Positions 51,353 to 60,209 of a stretch of 64,000 nt of DNA are shown here, piece after piece. The stretch spans positions 124,001 through 188,000 of the forward strand of contig JALCNR010000001.1 of the NCBI GenBank assembly GCA_022649165.1, in the 5' to 3' direction. Positions within the stretch are counted from its first letter, which is position 1. The number at the start of each line of letters is the position of its first letter. This stretch comes from Actinomyces sp. (GTDB lineage: Bacteria > Actinomycetota > Actinomycetes > Actinomycetales > Actinomycetaceae). A program made the position numbers and the translations under genes. The notes below the pieces were generated by a model. It had not been told where the DNA came from. It did no database searches and was given only the letters and a program-made list of their open reading frames with translations.

Positions 51353-51949
51353 TCACTCGGCCCCCGCCACGCGCCGCGCCAGCGCCGCCCCCTTGTCCAG
51401 AGCGGCGTCCCTCAGGTCGATCTGGAAGGACCGCATCCGTTCGCGCAGCCCAGCAGCGGCAGGCCCCTCCCCCGCCGCCAGGATCCGCACGGCTAGGAGC
51501 CCAGCGTTGCGGGCCCCGCCCACCGACACGGTCGCGACGGGCACACCAGCGGGCATCTGGACGATCGACAGCAGGGAGTCGACTCCGTCCAGGTGTTTGA
51601 GCGGCACGGGCACGCCGATGACGGGCAGTTCGGTGAGAGCCGCCAACATCCCGGGCAGATGCGCCGCCCCACCCGCGCCTGCCACGATGACCCGCAGCCC
51701 TCGCTGCGAGGCCCCGCGTCCGTAGGCGACCATGTCCTCGGGCATGCGGTGCGCGGAGACCACGCCGACCTCCGCGCCGATGCCGAACTCGGTCAGCGCC
51801 TCCACGACGGGTCTCATCGTGGGCCAGTCCGAGTCGGACCCCATCACGACACCCACCAGGGGATTCTCTCCTGTTCGCGTGAGCATGGGCCCGTCTCCCC
51901 TCTCCTGTTCGGCGTCGATGGACGAGGACGGGGCCGGGTGGTCCTTCAT
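51353..51949 (-). CDS. purE: N5-carboxyaminoimidazole ribonucleotide mutase
   Basis: 198 residues. PurE converts N5-CAIR to CAIR in purine synthesis. Motifs: [31 protein letters not shown] with the active His, [23 protein letters not shown] 51949 has AAGGAG at the proper distance; an internal Met 21 residues later gives the usual family length, so the N-terminal 21 residues may be dispensable. It follows purK with 190 bp between them, where a dispersed palindrome sits. Confidence 0.93.
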   Translation of the reverse strand: MKDHPAPSSSIDAEQERGDGPMLTRTGENPLVGVVMGSDSDWPTMRPVVEALTEFGIGAEVGVVSAHRMPEDMVAYGRGASQRGLRVIVAGAGGAAHLPGMLAALTELPVIGVPVPLKHLDGVDSLLSIVQMPAGVPVATVSVGGARNAGLLAVRILAAGEGPAAAGLRERMRSFQIDLRDAALDKGAALARRVAGAE

Positions 51950-52082
51950 GGATACTCCTTCACGCGAGTCGGCCGGCGGTGCGCAATGGGCGAGAGCCGG
52001 ACGATGAGGCGGCGGGCCGGAGACGAATCACCCCGACGACTGGTCGCGCCGGTCTCCGAGCCCCGCAGCGCCCCCCATTCTC

Positions 52083-52116
52083 CGCCGAGTGGACGCACGC
52101 ACGCGACCACTCGACG
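52083..52116. repeat. 34-bp dispersed palindrome, copy 7
   Basis: CGCCGAGTGGACGC, centre ACGCAC, GCGACCACTCGACG, with one arm mismatch. It lies between purK and purE, which run in the same direction. Confidence 0.88.
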
Positions 52117-52139
52117 CAATTGGGGCGGATCGGATGGGA

Positions 52140-53312
52140 TCATCTGTCGGGGCTCTCTCCGCGCAGGGCCGCCACGGCCCCCTCGGCCAGCGCCCTCGCC
52201 TCCGTCAGGTCCCCTCCGCACACGGTGACATGCCCGAGCTTGCGTCCCGGCCGCACGGACTTCCCATACAAGTGGACCCGGACGTCGGGGGAGACGGCGA
52301 GAGCCCGGGCCAGTCCCTGTGAGGGATCCTCGAAGGAACTCCCCAGGAGATTCACCATCACCGACGACGCCGCCCGCGTGGCCGTGTCCCCCAGGGGCAG
52401 GTCCAGCACGGCGCGCAGGTGCTGCTCGAACTGGCTGGTCACCGACCCGTCGATCGTCCAGTGTCCTGAGTTGTGGGGCCGCATCGCCAGTTCGTTGACC
52501 AGGACGCGCTGACCGGCCCCGTCCTCGTCCTCGACGACGAACATCTCGACGGCCAGGACCCCGGTGACGCCGAGCTCCCGGGCGATGGCCTCGCCGATCT
52601 CGCGGGCCTGGCGCGCCGCGTCGGGCGCAAGCAGGGGGGCAGGCGCGATGACCGCCGAGCACACGCCTCCCGCCTGGATGGTCTGCGCCACCGGCCAGGA
52701 ACGGATCTCTCCCGACGGCCTGCGGGCGAGGAGAGCTGCGATCTCGCTGGAGAACGGGACCTTCTCCTCGGCGAGGAGCGGCCCGTCGCCCTCCCGGAAC
52801 CAGTCGTCGACGGCGCCGGGGCCTTGGGCCACGCGCACCCCATGGCCGTCGTAGCCGCCGACCGGAGTCTTGACGATCACCGGCCAGCCGACCTCCTCGC
52901 CGAAGCGCGTCAGGTCGCCGGGGCCCTCGAGCCGCGCCCACCTCGGGCAGGGCACTCCCAGCTCGCCCAGCCGTTCGCGCATGGCGAGCTTGTCCTGGGC
53001 GAAGCGCAGGGCGGCCGGCGGAGGATTGACCGACAGGGTCGGGGGCAGTCCGGCCAGCAAGGACTGAGGCACGTGCTCATGCTCGAAGGTGAGGACGTCG
53101 GCGCCGCGGACCAACGCCGCGACCGCTGCGGGATCGTCGGGCTCCCCCACCGGCGCCTCCACGACCGCCTGCCCTGTCGAGCCGTCTCGCGCCTCCACCA
53201 GCGCCCGCAGCTCGATGCCCAGCGCGATCGCGCTCTCCTGCATCATCCGCGCCAGCTGCCCGCCGCCGACAACGGCGACCACTGGCCTGGTCGATCGCTT
53301 GGTGTCCGACAC
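52140..53312 (-). CDS. purK: 5-(carboxyamino)imidazole ribonucleotide synthase
   Basis: 390-residue ATP-grasp enzyme that carboxylates AIR to N5-CAIR, the substrate of PurE. VVAVVGGGQLARMMQESAIA opens the pre-ATP-grasp domain. WPVIVKTPVGGYDGHGVRVA carries the ATP-binding Lys, and VFVVEDEDGAG, LVNELAMRPHNSGHWTIDGS the metal and substrate sites. GTG 53312 lies 6 nt after TAGGTT (53319-53324), so the transcript is likely leaderless. It precedes purE in the same direction. Confidence 0.94.
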   Translation of the reverse strand: MSDTKRSTRPVVAVVGGGQLARMMQESAIALGIELRALVEARDGSTGQAVVEAPVGEPDDPAAVAALVRGADVLTFEHEHVPQSLLAGLPPTLSVNPPPAALRFAQDKLAMRERLGELGVPCPRWARLEGPGDLTRFGEEVGWPVIVKTPVGGYDGHGVRVAQGPGAVDDWFREGDGPLLAEEKVPFSSEIAALLARRPSGEIRSWPVAQTIQAGGVCSAVIAPAPLLAPDAARQAREIGEAIARELGVTGVLAVEMFVVEDEDGAGQRVLVNELAMRPHNSGHWTIDGSVTSQFEQHLRAVLDLPLGDTATRAASSVMVNLLGSSFEDPSQGLARALAVSPDVRVHLYGKSVRPGRKLGHVTVCGGDLTEARALAEGAVAALRGESPDR

Positions 53313-53355
53313 GGGGCCAACCTACCCCGAGCGCCGCCGGCACCGCCCGCCCATT

Positions 53356-53389
53356 CGCCGAGTGGTCGCGTGCTGGCGACCACTCGGCG
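53356..53389. repeat. 34-bp dispersed palindrome, copy 8
   Basis: Perfect arms around GTGCTG, in the divergent region between purK and the GtrA-type gene. Confidence 0.9.
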
Positions 53390-53449
53390 CCGGAAAGCCA
53401 GCCAGCGACGACGTTTCCCGCCGAGCCGGCCACCGCCTACGATGCACAG

Positions 53450-53941
53450 GTGCCCATTGCCCACCGGCTCCTCGACCGACTGCCCGGCGTGCGCAGCCTC
53501 GCCGCCAGCCGTCGGGACCGGCTGATCGAGATCCTGTGCTTCCTCATCGTCGGCGCGATGAACTGGATCGTCGACCTGGCCGTGTTCAACGTGGTCAGGG
53601 CTCTCACGGGCGAGCACTGGGTGATGGCCGCGAAGGTGAGTGCCGTCGCCGTGGCGACGCTGTTCTCGTGGGTGGTCAACCGCCACTGGACCTTCGCGGC
53701 GCGCGCCACGGACACGCCCGGTCGCGAGTTCGGCGGCTTCGTTCTGATCAACGTCTTGGGGATGCTGCCCCCGCTTGCGTGTCTGGGCGTCTCCCACTAC
53801 CTGCTGGGGTTGACAGGGCCGCTCGCCGACAACATCTCAGCGAACGTCGTGGGCCTAGTCCTCGGCACGATCCTGCGCTATGCCGGCTACCGTCGACTCG
53901 TGTTCACCGGCGCCGGTCGGGAGTCGGGCACGGGGAGTTGA
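53450..53941 (+). CDS. GtrA-family membrane protein
   Basis: 163 residues with four helices; IEILCFLIVGAMNWIVDLAV and FSWVVNRHWTFAARA are the GtrA hallmarks. GtrA proteins help move polyprenyl-phosphate sugars or anchor glycan-modifying enzymes. GTG 53450 lies 6 nt after TACGAT (53438-53443), again leaderless. It is the only surface-glycan gene in this housekeeping stretch. Confidence 0.87.
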   Translation: MPIAHRLLDRLPGVRSLAASRRDRLIEILCFLIVGAMNWIVDLAVFNVVRALTGEHWVMAAKVSAVAVATLFSWVVNRHWTFAARATDTPGREFGGFVLINVLGMLPPLACLGVSHYLLGLTGPLADNISANVVGLVLGTILRYAGYRRLVFTGAGRESGTGS

Positions 53942-53952
53942 TCGGACGCCGC

Positions 53953-55293
53953 TCAGAACCGGCGCGATCGACGGCCCATCGACACCAGCGGCCCCTCCGG
54001 CATGACCCGGTCCGGATCGAGGGAGGCGGGGATGGCGGCCAGAGAGACGGTGAAGACCGGGGGGCGGCGCTGCGTGAGCTCCAGGCGTCCACCCATTCCC
54101 TGCATGAGGTCATGGGCGAGCGCCAGGCCGATGCCGGTGGACCCGTGCCCCGAGACGCCGTACTGGAAGATGTCGGGAGCCAGGTCATCTTCGATGCCGG
54201 GGCCCTCATCGGAGACCTCGATCATGACGCCGCGCTTGTTGGACGAGCGCCGGGCGACCACGCGCGTCACACCCGCGCCGTAGCGCAGGGCATTCTCGAT
54301 GAGGGTCGCCAGCACCTGGATGAGCTTCGCCTCGTCGGCGAGCACCGGCACCGCCGCCTCATCGGTGAACACGAGATCGCGGCCGGCCCGCTCGAAGGGG
54401 GCCTCCCATTCCTCGCGGAGGGCGTTGAAGACTTCGAGGATGTGGATCGCGGCCGTCTGCCCGCCAGCCCGGGCGTTGGCGTCGAGGAGTTCGGTGACCA
54501 CCTGGGTCATGCGCTCGACCTGTTCGAGGGAGCGCCGCGCCTCTTGGCGGACCTCCTCCTCCGTGGAGATCATCTCGATCTCCTCCAGCCGCATCGACAG
54601 AGCGGTCAGCGGGGTGCGCAGCTGGTGGGAGGCGTCGGCGGCGAACTGCCGCTCCGCGGCGAGGCGGCCGGCCATCCGCTCCCCGGTGCGGGCCAGTTCG
54701 TCCTGGACGAGGTCGATCTCCTCGATGCCTGACGGTCTCACCCGCGCGCGGACCTGCCCCGACCCGATCTGCTCGGCCTGGGCGGCGAGGTAGATGAGCG
54801 GGGCGGAGAGGCGTCTGGACAGCCGGTTCGCCAGCGCCCATCCCACGATGAGCGAGACGAGCATTCCTCCGCCGAACATCGCGACGACGGTCGCCGACTT
54901 GCGGATGGCGGGCCACGCCGAGACCTCCATGCGCACCGTCGTGCCCAGGGCGGAGGACTGCACCGATGTCATCTTCGGACGGTTCACGTCGTCACCGGCG
55001 ACGATGACGGCGCCCGCGCCGTCCTGCTCGCCGGGCGCGGCGACACGGGTCCAGGCGACGGGCTGGTCGGAGGCCAGGGGAACGGCCCAGGCCTCGACGA
55101 CGGACTGGGGGATGGCCTGACCCTCCGTGACACGACGATCGACCGCGCGCAGCAGCGACAGGGCCCTCGCGTCGAGGCTGCGCTGCTCGCTGTTCCACAC
55201 CATCGCCGAGCCCATGAAGGCGCCTGGCACGCCCATCAGCAGCGCCACCACGGCGACGGCCGTCAGGATCATCTGGATGGCGCGCCTGCGCAC
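53953..55293 (-). CDS. Sensor histidine kinase
   Basis: 446 residues. Two membrane helices (near residues 7-28 and 130-150) enclose an extracellular sensor of about 100 residues, followed by HAMP (RLSAPLIYLAAQAEQIGSG), HisKA with the phospho-acceptor in FAADASHQLRTPLTALSMRL, and HATPase_c with NALRYGAG and GPGIEDD. RBS GGAAGGAGG before GTG 55293. It is 27 bp downstream of the response regulator gene. The stimulus cannot be told. Confidence 0.92.
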   Translation of the reverse strand: MRRRAIQMILTAVAVVALLMGVPGAFMGSAMVWNSEQRSLDARALSLLRAVDRRVTEGQAIPQSVVEAWAVPLASDQPVAWTRVAAPGEQDGAGAVIVAGDDVNRPKMTSVQSSALGTTVRMEVSAWPAIRKSATVVAMFGGGMLVSLIVGWALANRLSRRLSAPLIYLAAQAEQIGSGQVRARVRPSGIEEIDLVQDELARTGERMAGRLAAERQFAADASHQLRTPLTALSMRLEEIEMISTEEEVRQEARRSLEQVERMTQVVTELLDANARAGGQTAAIHILEVFNALREEWEAPFERAGRDLVFTDEAAVPVLADEAKLIQVLATLIENALRYGAGVTRVVARRSSNKRGVMIEVSDEGPGIEDDLAPDIFQYGVSGHGSTGIGLALAHDLMQGMGGRLELTQRRPPVFTVSLAAIPASLDPDRVMPEGPLVSMGRRSRRF

Positions 55294-55320
55294 GACGTCC
55301 CTCCTTCCGGCCCTGCGGGG

Positions 55321-56001
55321 TCAGTCCCTCCCGGTCTCGAACCGGAATCCCATGCCGCGCACCGTCGTGATGTAGCGGGGGTCCGCGGCGTCGTCGCCGA
55401 GCTTGCGCCTCAGCCACGACACGTGCATGTCGAGGGTCTTCGTCGAGCCGGTCGGATCAGAGCCCCACACCTCGCGCATCAGCGCGTCGCGTTCCACGAC
55501 GTTGCCGGCCTCCCTTACGAGGACGCGGAGGAGGTCGAACTCCTTGGCCGTGAGCTGGAGTTCGCGCTCGCCGACGAAGGCACGGTGCGCCGCGACGTCC
55601 ACCCTGACGTCCTGGGCGGTGAGGTCGCCGTCGGAGGAATCGCCGAAGCTGCGGCGCAGCAGGGCGCGCACCCGCGCCAGCAGCTCTGCGAGGCGGAACG
55701 GCTTCGTCACGTAGTCGTCGGCTCCGGCGTCCAGACCGACGACCATGTCGACCTCGTCCGTGCGCGCGGTGAGGATGAGGATCGGCACGGACCGGCCCTG
55801 GGACCGGATCTCACGTGCGACGTCGAGCCCGTCCATGTCGGGCAGCCCGAGGTCCAGCACGACCAGGTCGGCGCCGTCGAGTTCGCCGAGCGCGCCTCGG
55901 CCAGTGCCGTGCGCCCGCACCTCGTACCCTTCACGGCCCAGGGCACGGGCGAGCGGTTCGGAGATCGCGGGATCGTCTTCGACGAGGAGCACTGTAGTCA
56001 C
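55321..56001 (-). CDS. OmpR-family response regulator
   Basis: 226 residues. The receiver has TVLLVEDDPAISEPLARAL, the phospho-Asp in VVLDLGLPDMDG, and GADDYVTKPF with the conserved Lys. The C-terminal winged helix has LTAKEFDLLRVLVREAG and DMHVSWLRRKLGDD. GTG 56001 lies 6 nt after TAGGAT (56008-56013). The upstream 140 bp is unusually A+T rich for this genome. Confidence 0.94.
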   Translation of the reverse strand: MTTVLLVEDDPAISEPLARALGREGYEVRAHGTGRGALGELDGADLVVLDLGLPDMDGLDVAREIRSQGRSVPILILTARTDEVDMVVGLDAGADDYVTKPFRLAELLARVRALLRRSFGDSSDGDLTAQDVRVDVAAHRAFVGERELQLTAKEFDLLRVLVREAGNVVERDALMREVWGSDPTGSTKTLDMHVSWLRRKLGDDAADPRYITTVRGMGFRFETGRD

Positions 56002-56147
56002 TGGGTCATCCTATCCCTTTGCACCCTTCTCTTTTTCATATTTCTTGACCGAGTAAAATCTAGTCCAAAATGTGAACCATGTGTGGCTGTCGTCCGTCCC
56101 CCCCCCGCTCAGGAATGACGAGGGCGGCGCCGCTGTCCGGTCGGCCA
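56002..56147 (-). promoter_or_regulatory. A+T-rich promoter region of the two-component operon
   Basis: TAGGAT (56008-56013) gives a leaderless start at GTG 56001. Further upstream there are runs such as AAATATGAAAAAGAGAA on the minus strand and, near the cyclase stop, a run of nine C (56098-56106). No clear operator was found. Confidence 0.45.
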
Positions 56148-57290
56148 TCATTCATCCGACCGCGAGAGCAGATACGGAGACACTGTCCCGAACCCTCGGA
56201 GCTCGGCGCTGGGGAACTCCTCGAGCTCGTAGCCCGATCCTCCCTTGCCCGCCGCGACGGCGGCGGCGGTGGCGGGATCCGTGAGGATCTGCCCGACCGG
56301 GGCCACATCGACCAGCCGCGATGCCAGGTTCACCGGCGGCCCGAAGACGTCGCCCGAGCGAGAGAACACGTCACCGCGGACGAACGAGGCGCGCACCGGG
56401 AGGATGTCCTCATCGGCCTGGAGGCGCTCGATGAGCGAGGTCACGACGCGCAGCCCGGTGGGCAGGTCGTCGGCGATGAAGAAGACGGCGTCCCCGATCA
56501 TCTTCACGACACGGCCCCCGGCCTCGGTGACGGCGTTGCGGCAGGCGTCCTCGAAACGCTCGACGAGGCCGACCAGGCGGCCCCCGAGGATCGTGGAGGA
56601 CGACGTGTAGGAGACCATGTCGACGAACCCCAGGGAACGGTTGAGGGGGAAACGCCTCCTCGCCGACTCTCTGCCGCGTCGGGAGACCTCGTGGTCCACC
56701 CGCTCGAGCAGCGCGTCAAGCTGGCGCTGCCACGAGTAGACCAGCGAACGACCGAGGAAGTCCACATGCGCGCGCATCTGGTCGAGCACCACCATCCGGG
56801 CGGAGGTGTCGTCGAGGTCCATGCGCCGCATCGCGTCCTCGACGAGCGCCTCGACCTGCCACAGCGCCAGCCGGTCGGCCATATGGGACTGTGCGCGCAG
56901 CAGGGATCGGCCCGTCGCCACGTCGACGGCCCCCGACCGCGTGAGCTCATTCCACTGCCGGTACGCCTCCAGGTCCCGCTCGGTGAAGGCGACCTCATCG
57001 GGTTCCACGGACGGGAAGCCCATGACGAGCCAGAAGTCCTCAATGTCCGAGACCTCCGTCTCCGCGCGCCTCGCGAGGTCGCGCGCGGTCAGGGTCGGCC
57101 CGCCCCCCAGCAGCAGATCCTCATAGGCCGAGATCGTCGAGGCCGATCGGCGCGCCGGCGGTTCTCCGCGGGAGCCCGGGTCGACGGCGGGAACGCCCTC
57201 GTCGATCGACGGACCGCCCCCGGACGCCCCGGCTCCGCCCACGGTCGACGGGTCGACGGGACGGGTCGCCGCGATATCGGTGGGGGTCAC
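56148..57290 (-). CDS. Class III adenylyl cyclase with regulatory domain (Rv1264-like)
   Basis: 380 residues. After a Pro/Gly/Asp-rich start, residues ~50-200 form the adenylate cyclase regulatory domain (LTARDLARRAETEVSDIEDF onward). The C-terminal class III catalytic domain has LGFVDMVSYTSSSTILGG with the first metal Asp, and GGRVVKMIGDAVFFIADD with the Lys and second Asp. Related mycobacterial Rv1264 is activated at low pH through such a domain. It should make cAMP in the cytosol. GTG 57290 has AGGAGG upstream. Confidence 0.85.
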   Translation of the reverse strand: MTPTDIAATRPVDPSTVGGAGASGGGPSIDEGVPAVDPGSRGEPPARRSASTISAYEDLLLGGGPTLTARDLARRAETEVSDIEDFWLVMGFPSVEPDEVAFTERDLEAYRQWNELTRSGAVDVATGRSLLRAQSHMADRLALWQVEALVEDAMRRMDLDDTSARMVVLDQMRAHVDFLGRSLVYSWQRQLDALLERVDHEVSRRGRESARRRFPLNRSLGFVDMVSYTSSSTILGGRLVGLVERFEDACRNAVTEAGGRVVKMIGDAVFFIADDLPTGLRVVTSLIERLQADEDILPVRASFVRGDVFSRSGDVFGPPVNLASRLVDVAPVGQILTDPATAAAVAAGKGGSGYELEEFPSAELRGFGTVSPYLLSRSDE

Positions 57291-57517
57291 GCTGCTTCGT
57301 CCTCCTGGTCCTGCGGTCCTGACGCGAACGACGCCCCAGCGCATGGACGCGGGGCGCGGCGGCAGAGGAGCACCCGGATGTGTCCCCTGTCACTCCCCCA
57401 AGGGTAGTGCTCGATCCGCTCCGGGGCGAGGCGTCGACGCCCGCGCCCTCCCACGACCAGCGTCCCGCGGCCTCCCGCCCTCCTGCCCCGCGGTCCGGCG
57501 CAACTAGGCTGGGCCGC

Positions 57518-59215
57518 GTGAACACGCAGAGCACCCGCGTCCCGTCGGCCCTCGACCACAGCGCCGACGACTACGTCCTCACCGTCGCCCGCATCAACCC
57601 GATCGCCGCCACCGACTGGGGCCTTCCCGGAACGCCCGGGGCGCTGCCGGACTACTCGCCGGACGGCTGGGCGCGTCAGCTCGACCTCGACCGCGCCCTC
57701 GTCGCCGACGCGCTCCGGGCCCAGGCCCGGCCCCGCGACGACGTCGACCGTGTCGCCGCGTCCGCCATCGTCGAGGGCCTGGGCGCCCAGATCGGCGTCT
57801 CCGAAGCCGGGGAGGACCTGGCCGCCGTCAACAACATCGCCTCCCCGATCCAGGAGGTCCGCGACAGCTTCGACCTGATGCCGAGGGAGACCGCCGAGGA
57901 TTGGCAGGCGGTGGCCGACCGCCTCCACGCCGTGCCCCACGCGCTGGCGGGATACGAGGAGTCGCTGCGGCTGGCCGCCTCGCGCGGCCTCGTCGCCGCT
58001 CGCCGCCAGATCCTCATCGGGATCGAGGAGTCGCGCGATCTCGCGGACCCCGCCGGTGCCCTGGCCTCCCTCGCGGAGGAGGGCACGGCCAACCCCGCGG
58101 TCCGGGACGTCCCGGGCCTGTCGAAGGCCCTGCGCGAGGGCGCCCGGGCGGCCGGCGCGGCCTACGGCCGACTGGCGGGAGCCCTGGAATCCGATCTGCT
58201 GGGCCGGGCGCCTGAGCAGGACGGGGTCGGACGCGAGCGTTACGAGCGCTTCTCCCGCCTCTTCACGGGCGCCGTCGTGGACCTGGACGAGACCTACGAG
58301 TGGGGCCTCGACCAGCTGGCGCGCATCGACTCCGAACAACGCGCCATCGCAGCCGAACTGTACGGCCCGGGAACCACGGTCCGGGAGGCGATGACCCGCC
58401 TCAACGACGAGCCCGAACTGCAGCTCCACGGCACCGCCGCCCTGCAGCAGTGGATGCAGAGGCTGGCGGACTCCGTCGTCGCCGACCTCGACGGGACCCA
58501 CTTCGACATCCCCGCCCCCGCCCACCGCATCGAGTGCCTGCTCGCCCCCTCCCACAACGGGGGCATCTACTACACGGCGCCCTCACAGGACTTCTCCCGC
58601 CCGGGCCGCATGTGGTGGTCCGTCCCCGAGGGCGAGACCGTCTTCCACACCTGGCAGGAGCGCACCACCGTCTTCCACGAGGGCGTTCCCGGCCACCACC
58701 TCCAGATCTCCCAGGCGCTCGCCGAGGCCGGCTCCCTCAATCTCTACCGCCGCATGGCCTCGTGGAACTCGGGACACGGCGAGGGATGGGCGCTGTACGC
58801 GGAGGGGCTGATGGCGGAGCTGGGCTACCAGGACGCGCCCGCCAACCGGATGGGGCTGCTGGACTCGATGCGGCTGCGTGCAGCCCGGGTGGCGCTCGAC
58901 ATCGGCGTCCACCTCGGCAAGGATCGCCCCGGGGGCGGCGGGATCTGGGACCGCGACTTCGCGTGGCGGTTCCTCAAGGAGAATGTCGCGATGGCCGACG
59001 GGTTCCTGTCCTTCGAGCTCAACCGGTATCTCGGGTGGCCGGGACAGGCGCCCTCGTACAAGGTGGGCCAACGTCTGTGGACCCAGATGCGCGAGGACTA
59101 CCTCGCCACCGCGAGTTCCCGAGGGGAGGAGGCCTCGCTCCGGGCGTTCCACTCCAAGGCGCTGCGCCTCGGCAGCCTCCCGATGGCCACCCTGCGCGAG
59201 GCCGTCCTGTCCTGA
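57518..59215 (+). CDS. DUF885 family protein (putative zinc carboxypeptidase-like)
   Basis: 565 residues. The family has the gluzincin-like motif, here TVFHEGVPGHHLQISQAL (HExxxHH at about residue 388), with GHGEGWALYAEGLM as the downstream Glu-containing block and FDMP-type helices before. It lacks a signal peptide, so it is cytosolic, and probably cleaves peptides. GTG 57518 lies 7 nt after TAGGCT (57505-57510), so a leaderless transcript is expected. The substrate is unknown. Confidence 0.82.
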   Translation: MNTQSTRVPSALDHSADDYVLTVARINPIAATDWGLPGTPGALPDYSPDGWARQLDLDRALVADALRAQARPRDDVDRVAASAIVEGLGAQIGVSEAGEDLAAVNNIASPIQEVRDSFDLMPRETAEDWQAVADRLHAVPHALAGYEESLRLAASRGLVAARRQILIGIEESRDLADPAGALASLAEEGTANPAVRDVPGLSKALREGARAAGAAYGRLAGALESDLLGRAPEQDGVGRERYERFSRLFTGAVVDLDETYEWGLDQLARIDSEQRAIAAELYGPGTTVREAMTRLNDEPELQLHGTAALQQWMQRLADSVVADLDGTHFDIPAPAHRIECLLAPSHNGGIYYTAPSQDFSRPGRMWWSVPEGETVFHTWQERTTVFHEGVPGHHLQISQALAEAGSLNLYRRMASWNSGHGEGWALYAEGLMAELGYQDAPANRMGLLDSMRLRAARVALDIGVHLGKDRPGGGGIWDRDFAWRFLKENVAMADGFLSFELNRYLGWPGQAPSYKVGQRLWTQMREDYLATASSRGEEASLRAFHSKALRLGSLPMATLREAVLS

Positions 59216-59274
59216 CCCGCCGGGCTCATCAATCGAATGGTCCTGTGAGAAAGATCCGCGCCGCTCCCCCGATT

Positions 59275-59308
59275 CGCCGAGTGGTCGCGAGCAAGCGACC
59301 ACTCGGCG
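59275..59308. repeat. 34-bp dispersed palindrome, copy 9
   Basis: Perfect arms around GAGCAA, between the DUF885 gene and maf, both on the plus strand; 37 bp before the maf start. Confidence 0.9.
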
Positions 59309-59345
59309 ACATCAACATGTCAGCACCCCCTGCGAAAGGATCTCC

Positions 59346-60119
59346 ATGATCCGCCTCGTCCTCGCGTCGCGGTCGCCAGCACGCCTGGCCACACTGCGCG
59401 CAGCCGGCATCACACCGATCGTCCGTGTTTCCCAGATCGACGAGGACGCCGTCCTGGCGGAGCTGCCGGGCGGCCGGGCATTCGACGGAGGCCCGACCAT
59501 GCCCGCCGACGAGGTTGCCGCGCTGGCTGCCGCCAAGTGCCGAGCCGTCGCCGCCTCCGTCGAGACGCTCGAGCCGGACGCCGGTCATGTACCCGACGCC
59601 GACCGACTGGTCGTCCTCGGATGCGACTCCATGCTTGAGATGGGTCAACGCATGCTGGGCAAGCCGCACAACCCCGACGTGGCGCGGCGTCGCATCCGCG
59701 AGATGCGCAACCGCAGCGCCGTCCTGTGGACCGGACACCACGCGATCGTGCTGGATCGCACGGTCGGACGGCAGAGCCTGTCCGGCCTCCCCGACTCACC
59801 GAGTGGTCACGTGCACGCGACCACTCGCGACGACCGGCTGGGCGCGCCGCGCTGGCATCGCACAGCGGAAGCCGGCGGCACAGCATCGACCGTCGTGCAT
59901 TTCGGGGACATCACCGACGCCGAGATCGACGCCTACGTCGACTCCGGCGAGCCGCTCGAGGTTGCCGGTTCCTTCACGGTCGACGGCTTGGGCGGGCCTT
60001 TCATCACCGGTATCGAAGGCGACTACCACTCCGTCGTCGGCCTGTCTCTGCCGCTGGTGCGCATCATGCTGCGCGACCTCGGGATCTTCTGGCCCGACCT
60101 GTGGGACCTGCGGCGCTGA
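59346..60119 (+). CDS. maf: Maf-like nucleotide pyrophosphatase
   Basis: 257 residues, longer than the usual ~200. It hydrolyses non-canonical or modified nucleoside triphosphates. Motifs: LASRSPARLATLRAAGI, VVLGCDSMLEMGQRMLGKP, and VHFGDITDAEIDAYVDSGEP followed by AGSFTVDGLGGPFI. Part of the extra length (around residues 148-180) is a loop holding the dispersed palindrome, translated PSGHVHATTR. RBS AAAGGA before ATG 59346. Confidence 0.9.
   Translation: MIRLVLASRSPARLATLRAAGITPIVRVSQIDEDAVLAELPGGRAFDGGPTMPADEVAALAAAKCRAVAASVETLEPDAGHVPDADRLVVLGCDSMLEMGQRMLGKPHNPDVARRRIREMRNRSAVLWTGHHAIVLDRTVGRQSLSGLPDSPSGHVHATTRDDRLGAPRWHRTAEAGGTASTVVHFGDITDAEIDAYVDSGEPLEVAGSFTVDGLGGPFITGIEGDYHSVVGLSLPLVRIMLRDLGIFWPDLWDLRR
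59797..59830. repeat. 34-bp dispersed palindrome, copy 10, inside maf
   Basis: CACCGAGTGGTCAC, centre GTGCAC, GCGACCACTCGCGA. It is in a different frame from copies 3 and 5 but the same as copy 2, giving SGHVHATTR here and SGRKQATTR in the flippase. Confidence 0.85.
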
Positions 60120-60209
60120 CGGCTCCGGTCCGATGGCCAGTGCGCGATCACTGGACTCCACTCGGCGGACCACCCCGCCGCTCGTGCCGTCGGGCTCTAC
60201 AGTGTGCTC

